From NCBI RefSeq assembly GCF_932294415.1, contig NC_065535.1, positions 9,136,782 to 9,200,781 on the forward strand: 64,000 nucleotides of DNA, written 5' to 3'. Below, piece by piece: positions 55,301-64,000 of the stretch (position 1 is the stretch's first letter; every line of letters begins with the position of its first letter). Both the position numbers and the translations under genes were made by a program. The stretch comes from Quercus robur (taxonomy: Eukaryota; Streptophyta; Magnoliopsida; Fagales; Fagaceae). The notes below the pieces were generated by a model. That model was not told the DNA's origin and searched no databases. It saw nothing but the letters and a program-made list of their open reading frames with translations.

Positions 55301-55646
55301 GTTTTTGCGTGGAGTCATGACGACATGCCAAGAATCGATCCAAGTGTAATTACTTATCAATTGAATGTGTACCCTTGTTCTAAACCTGTTCGTCAGAAGA
55401 AATGGGTGTTTGCTCTTGAGTGAGATAAGGCAATCAAGGAAGAGATTCAAAAACTGATCACAGCACAGTTTATTAAGGAAGTTTATTACCCGGATTGGTT
55501 AGCCAATGTGGTGATGGTGAAGAGGGCAAATGGCAAGTGGAGGATGTGCGTAGACTTCACTAACTTGAACAAGGCTTGCCCTAAGGATAGTCATCCTTTG
55601 CCACGCATTGATCAATTGGTGGATTCTACAGCTGGCCATCAGTTGT
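52335..55646 (+). mobile_element. older Ty3/Gypsy Tat-lineage element, truncated where plastid DNA begins
   Basis: A probable 5' LTR ends near 53072 (…ctgtgcaaca). Its left end is uncertain, near 52335. It contains an 88-bp tandem duplication. A TTGGCGCCATTTGTGGGAA primer-binding site follows. The internal region reads Gag (CRAFPTTLKGPVRVWFSKI), a CRFHRDHGHDADEC zinc knuckle, protease (VLLDNGSSANILYYPAFQQ) and the first part of RT (TNLNKACPKDSHPLP). The match ends at about 55646, and plastid sequence follows directly. RNase H, integrase and the 3' LTR are absent from the window. It is broken, with a few breaks besides the truncation, and clearly diverged from the 30-40 kb copy. Confidence 0.9.
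52416..52591 (+). repeat. 88-bp tandem duplication inside the Tat LTR
   Basis: Two copies, starting at 52416 and 52504, share 'gatgagaaagatgttcatgg' and 'cgctcatgaacaatgaaatc' with one or two differences. Confidence 0.9.
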
Positions 55647-56380
55647 TGGAATAAGCCTTTCTTCGTAGAAGAAGGAAATATTAATTTCTCCCTATAACCC
55701 ATCTATGAATGATAATATTTAATAAGTAATATCGACAAATTCTTGCACAACCAAAAGAAAATAAATATGAAAATTAAATAATAAAAAAAGATCTACCGAT
55801 TGTTACAATTTCATCTTTATCGAGTTATCAAATTTTAATATCAGAATAGTGGATATAGTCATGATTCAATAGGTTAGGTCCACTTAATTTTTTTGTTGTT
55901 TTCTAATCTTTAGAATGGATTTGGTTGGAATAATGAAAAGGAATATTTATCATTCAAGGAGACGACTCTTCATTATTCAATAGAATATTACATTAAATAT
56001 AATATAATATTATTCATTATTATTATAATAATAAATAATAATTTCGAATAGCTAATATTAAATATAAAATAATAATAGGACAATTATTCCAAATTCATAA
56101 TAATATATATTTATTATTATTAGAATCTAAATTTAAATTAGAATACAAATATAAAAAGAATAGAATAAATTAATAAATAAACAAATGTTCCACTTTATAA
56201 CTATAATTACTATACTATTATTCATTATAATAATAACTTATTATCATTAAATAAATCATTAAATTATGAAATGGAATGATCAGGTTTGTTACTTTTTTAG
56301 TATTAGTAGAAATACCACCAATATCTCTATTCCCCCTTAAAATAAGAATACTTTGACTGGGATTTTATGAAAAAAACCAA

Positions 56381-56452
56381 AGCCCCTTATCGGATTTGAA
56401 CCGATGACTTACGCCTTACCATGGCGTTACTTTACCACTGAGTTAAAGGGGC
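56381..56452 (-). tRNA. trnT-GGU: plastid trnT-GGU copy
   Basis: A complete 72-nt cloverleaf sequence with anticodon GGU and T arm GGTTCAAATCC. One transition is seen in the D-arm region (gtaaagtaacg for gtagagtaacg) and a change in the 3' part of the acceptor stem. As nuclear DNA it has no plastid promoter context and is presumed silent. Confidence 0.9.
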
Positions 56453-57475
56453 CCTTTTTTTTTTATTCAATTACTGAATAAGTCATTCGCCACTATGAGT
56501 CTAGTGCATATACTGATTATAATATAGATGGATGTACATTCTAATCTATAGATGTACATAGATATAGTTTAGTGCACATATATATCTTATGCACATGGTG
56601 GACCATTCAGGAACGAGAAATTCAATTTCTCTAGTGAGTATAGAGTAAACTAGTGATTATGGGTAAACTCAAAACGGTTTATTAAGATTGGATTTACTAA
56701 ATAGCAATGCAAGAAATTTTTTAAAGACCGACCCTAATTGAATTGATCCACATCATAACAAAATTCATTTGATTGATACATAGACTTGCCAATTCAATAT
56801 AGATCTAAGATATTTCCTCGAATCATTGATAAAAATATTTTTTTTACTTGTTTCTCTAACTCAATTCTCAGAGGAAAAAAACAATTTTCAATAACTTGTT
56901 AATCCCTATCCCTCTTCCCAGATTTCCAGATTTATCCTTTTTTTTTTTTTTTTTTTTTTTTTGCATTTCCAAGCTTAGTGTAAGATAAAAATATGTCTAT
57001 CTAATCTTAACAAAATGAATGAATCAATGAATGAAAGTGGAAGAAATGGAGTTTCATTACCCTTTATGGTCTCGCGGACCAATCACTCCCCGAAAGGTCC
57101 TATACCTCGTATTATTTATATTCGACCTTTTTTTTTTTTTACTATTTACTTTTTAATAGAAATATCGATTTATAATGAATATCAATTTATTCGTATATTT
57201 ATTTTAGTTCTTATATTTATTTGACTCTTTATATTATCGAATCTAATTATTCTATGTATAATTAATTAGAAATAAAATTGGAATAATATTTCAAAGATTT
57301 TATGAAATGGTGATTCGAATGAATGATTCATGAATATAAATATGAATCAAAACAAAAGATTCTATGGAATCATGAAAGAGGGATCTTTCCCTCAGATTTA
57401 GTCATACCATTAGATTGACAATTTCAAAAAGCTATTCATACTATGAACATAGTATGAGGGCGGTCGGGTAAGTAT

Positions 57476-57548
57476 GCCCCCATCATCTAGTGGTTCAGGA
57501 CATCTCTCTTTCAAGGAGGCAATGGGGATTCGATTTCCCCTAGGGGTA
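57476..57548 (+). tRNA. trnE-UUC: plastid trnE-UUC copy
   Basis: The 73-nt sequence starts gcccccatc and has anticodon loop ctttcaa. Compared with the usual plastid gene it shows about five changes (for example catc for cgtc, gcaatgg for gcagcgg, gattt for gactt), all G-to-A or C-to-T. The plastid tRNA also primes tetrapyrrole synthesis; this copy is presumed silent. Confidence 0.9.
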
Positions 57549-57607
57549 GGGTACTACGCAAGGAAGTTGATCATGGATTATCAATATGCTTGGAATTGAT
57601 TCTTCTT

Positions 57608-57691
57608 AGGTCGATGCCCGAGCAGTTAATGGGGACAGACTGTAAATTCGTTGGCAATATGTCTACGCTGGTTCCAATCCAGTTCGGCCCA
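57608..57691 (+). tRNA. trnY-GUA: plastid trnY-GUA copy
   Basis: The 84-nt class II tRNA has an intact anticodon region (ctgtaaatt) and long variable arm. Changes are gagcagtt for gagcggtt, ggacagac for ggacggac, agttcgg for agctcgg and gttccaat for gttcaaat. Most are transitions. It lies 59 bases after trnE, as in plastid genomes. Confidence 0.9.
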
Positions 57692-58152
57692 ATAATTCAC
57701 CAATCCACCATGAAATGAATAACCCATTTGTTGTTCCCCAGAAAGGCCTAATCGGAATATGGAAGACTAAAGAAATGTGAGATTTTTTGATATATTTTTA
57801 CCGCTGTTCATTTGCTCTATTTATTTTTTTCCACAAATTCAGATCTTGTTTGCTAATGATCCATCTAGATTCATATAAGGATCCGGAGGTATAAAGTCTA
57901 AGGTAAAGAATAAAGAAAAAAACTCTTTTTTTTTCATTGAAAGTGAAAGATTGATTTGATTATAAATCAATTTCTAAAAAAACGAAAGGATTACTAACAA
58001 TTTGCGAGATGCTGCCACTAAAGTGCATATCCATGTGGATATCAAATATATCATGCGGGTTTATGTTACAATACGACTATTCTAATCTAAATAAAATAGA
58101 AAGGGTTTGAATGAAATCATAAGAATATGTATGATGTATACTTTATTTGCTT

Positions 58153-58226
58153 GGGATTGTAGTTCAATTGGTCAAAGCACCGCCCTGTCAAGGTGGAAGC
58201 TGCAAGTTCGAGCCCCATCAGTCCCG
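58153..58226 (+). tRNA. trnD-GUC: plastid trnD-GUC copy
   Basis: The 74-nt sequence is gggattgtagttcaattgg ... cagtcccg with anticodon GTC (cctgtcaagg). Five or six G-to-A/C-to-T changes are present, including the T arm (gcaagttcg for gcgggttcg). Confidence 0.9.
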
Positions 58227-59465
58227 ACGGATCCAAATATAATTAAAAAAAAATACATCAATTCATCTCTTCGTTTTCTTTGAAAGGGAGAACAAATAGC
58301 AGAATTTCATTCCCCTTGGGAATGCTCTCTTATTTTATTTATTTATTTATTTTTTCCTTTCACATTTCTCATCAAAGAAATATGGGAATTCCCATTTATT
58401 CAACTAGTACCAATTGAAAGGTGAAAGGCATATGTAAATTAGTACAATTATTGGTAGAAGCATATTCAGGATTCCAAGAGATACCGTACGGAGTCCGTCT
58501 TTTTCAATTATTCCCGATCCGTGTAATGTAATAGAGTACTATATGTTTCAATTAGGACATACAAAATAAAATTTAACATAGTAACCTTGATATAATACTT
58601 TTAAGATTAAAGGTATATCCCTTTCTATTTCTAACTACGATTTTGTGTAACCTCTATTACTAATTGAAATTAATAATGCGAATTTGAAACAATTTATCTC
58701 ATTCAACTTTCACACTGAATTTTTGATATATGTGCATCCTGTAATTAATCCAAGGAAATAGTATATTAATAATAGTATATTAATAAAATAAAAAGAAAGC
58801 TCAAAAAAGAAGGATCCCATCTCTCTTTCTCTCTTAGCGAGGGCTATCTCTCTTAGTGAGAGTGACGGAATGAATAATCTTTTTTAAGTTTAAGGGTCCT
58901 GCTGAAGAAAGAACAGGGTTTTTAATGAATTTGATGGAATACTATATTTTTTATACCCCGGCTTTCCTTATTATATATTATACTTATACTTCTTTGTTTT
59001 CCAAGAAGATTAGATCATTAAAGATTAAAGGGAGGTTCGAACTTACCTTTTTACATTTTGCTTCTATTGTTTATTTTATTGGGTTTTTTATAACCAATGT
59101 AAGTAAGTGTAAAGGAGGTCATATGATATCTCATCAAATGCTTAAGGAGGGCGTACTTTATAGAAACTGTAGTTTATATAAACTAAAGAGTGGAATAGAA
59201 TGATAAATAACGTAAAAGAATTATTGATCGGATTCATAATCCGAATTGCAATTCAGTATGGATAAAGGATCTTCCTTTGTTATACTATTTAATTCTTGAC
59301 GATGAATCAATTAATTTGATAGCTCAGATATTGTTATTCATAATATTGATCTGATTCGATATCATTGAGATGTAATTCATACCATTGAATATTGCATTTA
59401 CAGGCGAAAGGTTTATCAGCTCTATGGGATTAAATCCCGAGTTATTTCAAATTAAATAAAAATGA

Positions 59466-59582
<117 letters not shown>

Positions 59583-60563
59583 TTTGACTTAAACTTGACT
59601 GTTTTGTTCTTATCAATGATTGAAAAGAAAAAATAAAAAATTAAAAGTATTCCAATTTCATGTCTTAAATGAAACAAGCGGACTAGAATTATCAGTATGG
59701 TAGAAAGATTCATATATTTCTTTCTACCACACTTATTATATTATTGTAGTATATAAAGTTTAACTATATAAAGATAGAGGTTTAATATGGATCAATCCAC
59801 AATATCTATCTTCATAGATATCAATTACATATAGATATAAATTCCATACATCTATGTACATAGCGTACCAATTCTATTTCTTTGCTTTATCTATTTAATT
59901 TGTGTTGATTGCAATTATCAATATAAAAAAATAGAAGGGCGACTCTTACTCTTACGGTTCTAATTCCTAGAATTTATGATTCTTTTCAATATGAGAATCC
60001 TGGTATCCACTGAAAGAATCAAATCGATGAAGTAAAAAAAGTATAGGCGTATATTAATAAACGAGAATCACATTTTTTTTTTTTTAGCATTCCGAATAAA
60101 TAATTGATTGAGCAGTTAACAGATGATCCGAGGGTTCGGTTCCATGGGGAACCTCTTTGGATTTCGAAAAGGATTAGTAAAGCACACTCATTTTCATTTT
60201 TAACGCTTGAACCATGATATGAAATGAGTTCAATAAAGCAAGCATAGCATAAATCGAATTTCTAAAATAATACAACAAATAATAAAGCAAGCGGTAATGC
60301 GCAATATGTGACTTGCCCAAGGCAATATTTTATTATGTGGAGTATTTCGTTGGACAACTACTATGTCTATGTTGTTTCCCATAGAGAGTCTGTATCCACT
60401 TAATAACATAACCATTTTTTCTTTGAATAGTAAAAAAAAAAAAAAAAAAGAGGTGGAAACCAAAAACAAATAAAAAAAGTAAAATAAAAAGGGCTTTGCA
60501 GAACGGTCTATAAAACAATTGATATGGGTTGAGTTTGATTCCTCAACTCAATTAGTAGTACCT

Positions 60564-60698
<135 letters not shown>

Positions 60699-61621
60699 TT
60701 ACCCTTCCTTTATCATTATTATGTTCGCTAATCACTAATAATAGTGGAATTGCTGGCGTGGAGTCAAAAGTGAAGTGGATTATGACCCAACACCATTGAT
60801 GAAACAATTCACTAAACTCACAATTCTAATGGGTTTTTATATTATATTATATAATTTAGATCGGAAAACGGTAAGAACAAGCAAAAAACGTGGATACGCC
60901 TTTAGAAGTTTCAGGGGAATGTTACTAACATGTAGGAATAGTAATACCTAGTCTTTCTTTTGTTGACCTTCATTTCATTATCATTAAGTAAAAAGTATAA
61001 AAAATAGAGTCAAGATGGATCACTATCTATCACATATCCCTATTTCTCATTTTATCCAATCCTTACGTTACGTCTCTCGCTTGTCTCTGTGAAATAATGG
61101 GATGATAGTCTATTACATTATTGACTGGGGTAGGGGTTACAGAAAAGAAATAATTTCTTCTTGTACTTTCTTTATAACTTTATAAAAGAATAATAAGTAA
61201 AAATAATATAATATATAAGGAAAAGTCAATTATCTATTCAATTATATCATATTAAATTGATTGCCGGAGCACTTAGAGAATTTCATGAGTCTGTATACAA
61301 ACATACAAACAAAGTATCTTTCGACTTTTCCGCAACGAATAATTCCATTCCCCGTTCGTCTATCCAATAAATTCAAGATTCAATTAATAAGCATTAGTAA
61401 TAGAAGAGTTGTCATATCAAGATTTAACGATCCCTTTTCAATATTCACTAATATAATCTTTCCGCAAGGATTTACATCATTTTAGAGAACAAAACCGCCA
61501 GAGATGCTTATAGAATCAAGCAAGTATCAAGAGGACTCTCCCCCCCTTACTTCTGCTGGAAAAGTTTGTTAAGTTATATCAGCAAAATATAATAAGGTAC
61601 ACCGATTTTTTTTGTTGATTA

Positions 61622-61691
61622 GGCGACACCCAGATTTGAACTGGGGAAAAAGGATTTGCAGTCCCCCGCCTTACCGCTCGGCCATGTCGCC
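61622..61691 (-). tRNA. trnC-GCA: plastid trnC-GCA copy
   Basis: On the minus strand it reads ggcgacatggccgagcgg ... ctgcaaatcc ... tgtcgcc, with anticodon GCA. It follows petN in plastid order and shows no evident damage. Confidence 0.9.
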
Positions 61692-61734
61692 AAAACAGTA
61701 CAAAAAAATATATGAAAATATTCCACTTTTTTTT

Positions 61735-61749
61735 GGGGGGGGGGGGGGG
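61735..61749 (+). repeat. G15 homopolymer
   Basis: Fifteen G after eight T, in the spacer beyond trnC. A run this long is unusual for plastid-derived spacer DNA. Confidence 0.9.
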
Positions 61750-62390
61750 TATTCGTTTTTGTACTTGTATCTAGAATCCTCTTTTATTTAATAATCCCCT
61801 TTCCTGAAAAAAAGAAATACTTACCTTTCTCTTTAGATTGGATATATATATTCGATTGTTTGTATAGTATCTTAAAACAAACACAATATTGAAAAAAAAA
61901 ACCCTCCCCTTTTCTATTGAAAAACCAATTGTGTATTTTCAGTCACAAAGCAAAAATTCAGAACAAATTGGAACCATTAACTATTAAATGTGAATTAAAA
62001 TTTAGGAACGATTCCCGGGTTTGAATAGAAAATTGTGTTTTACTAATGATATAAGAAAATCCAAACTGTTACGTAACTAATTAATCAATAAAGAAATCCT
62101 TCTCAATTTCTATCATAATAATAACAGCAATTATGAATATATGTAAACCCCATAACATAACTTGTTACACAAATCTTATCTAAATCTAATCGGGTATCTT
62201 ATCTGTCTATGATGCTTATAGGAAATTCTCAGTAAATTACTACATAAGTCAAATAGGATACTCAAATACTTTTTCGTATCTTAAGTTTAAAAAAAAAAAA
62301 AAAAGCTTATATTATATTCTATTAAGTAAAAAAGTAAAAGAAAAGATGACTAAATAGTAATTACAATTATATAATAATTAAAGGGCTAAT

Positions 62391-62460
62391 AAATAAGAAA
62401 GGAACAATAATCAACTTCTTGTTTTATCAAGAGGGTTGACATTGCTCCTTTCTTATTTAT
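62391..62460 (-). terminator. psbA 3' UTR inverted repeat (plastid copy)
   Basis: The arms aagaaaggaacaataatcaac and gttgacattgctcctttctt form the 3' hairpin that stabilises psbA mRNA in plastids. Arms have a few mismatches here. Confidence 0.75.
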
Positions 62461-62489
62461 TTTCAATAACTCATATATACTAATACCTA

Positions 62490-63554
<1,065 letters not shown>

Positions 63555-63660
63555 GGTAAAATCTTTGTTTATTTAATCATTAATCATTAGGGACTCCCAA
63601 GCACACGATTCTCTATAAATAGAAATAGATAATTGAGGGCTTGTTATTCAACACTATAAG

Positions 63661-63783
63661 TGCAAAAATGGGATAGGCATTTGAAATGGGTGCCCCAGTT
63701 ATTATATATATCATGAGCGATATGGAAATGGATCGAGTAATCTCTTCCTTTATCTAAGAAAAAAGGGTATTTCTAGTTTGCAT
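63661..63783 (-). pseudogene. petA: petA (cytochrome f) 5' fragment
   Basis: The sequence covers the start codon (63783) to about codon 41: MQTRNT, then [20 protein letters not shown] and NAYPIFA, which is the signal peptide and first mature residues (YPIFAQ in the intact protein). An in-frame stop (W to TAG type) lies near codon 10. The fragment stops where psbA promoter sequence begins, which marks a junction of plastid pieces. Confidence 0.88.
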
Positions 63784-64000
63784 GGTCCAATCATTGGTAT
63801 CGAAAATTTATAATTGAGAAATAGAACCATCTAATTTGATTTGTTCTCAATAGCCATGAAATGATCATCTTAGGGTGATCCTTTTGTTGACGGATGCTCT
63901 ATTACACTCGTAGTCTCTGAAGGATGAGAACCAACTATGTAGCATCTACATCGAGAATTCAAGTATTGTATACATCATTGGTCTGATCCTTTGTAGGAAC

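Noticed and set aside
58925-59203. A 92-codon open frame between trnD and psbM
   Set aside because: It lies in a plastid spacer that carries no conserved gene and is AT-rich with low-complexity translation.

Overview
The window looks like nuclear DNA of a eudicot plant, probably a tree. It is AT-rich and packed with LTR retrotransposons, LINEs, a SINE and MITEs. It also holds the decayed, intron-bearing exons of at least two ordinary plant genes and an 8.3-kb block of plastid DNA. Several repeats (the Copia LTR rich in TCGCGA, the MITEs with an 'acaacattttcacaa' core) resemble what I remember of Fagaceae genomes. That is recollection, not a search result.

Layout. 1-1945 is the 3' end of a SIRE-like Copia element. 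2287-2553 is a dUTPase fragment, with a 1.95-kb hAT-like element behind it that carries a MITE and a second hAT element. From about 5.3 to 45.0 kb, nine recognisable exons of a plant LACTB2-like metallo-beta-lactamase gene lie on the + strand in the correct order. Their introns have been blown open by insertions: Tourist-like MITEs, solo Copia LTRs, a stack in which an RTE LINE holds a TRIM and a full-size L1, a SINE, a pol-less SIRE-like Copia, and a 10.3-kb Tat-lineage Gypsy with identical LTRs. Frameshifts, a poly-G run in the metal-binding motif, an altered splice acceptor and missing exons argue that this gene copy is dead. At 46.2-47.2 kb there is a GT14 (core-2/I-branching, BC10-like) glycosyltransferase pseudogene. 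48.1-52.3 kb is AT-rich, with a possible Helitron, MITEs and a foldback element.

From about 52.3 to 55.65 kb a second, older Tat-lineage Gypsy runs 5' LTR to gag, protease and the start of RT. It stops abruptly where plastid DNA begins. The plastid block runs trnT-trnE-trnY-trnD-psbM-petN-trnC in plastid order, then jumps to psbA, then to the 5' end of petA. The psbA and tRNA copies differ from the usual plastid sequences almost only by C-to-T and G-to-A changes, as expected for an old nuclear plastid insertion (NUPT).

No intact nuclear gene is visible. Three things stand out most: the ancestral gene can still be read through 40 kb of nested insertions; the young Tat element has a split antisense coding region and a 40-bp tandem array built on a short palindrome; and the plastid mosaic abuts a retrotransposon.
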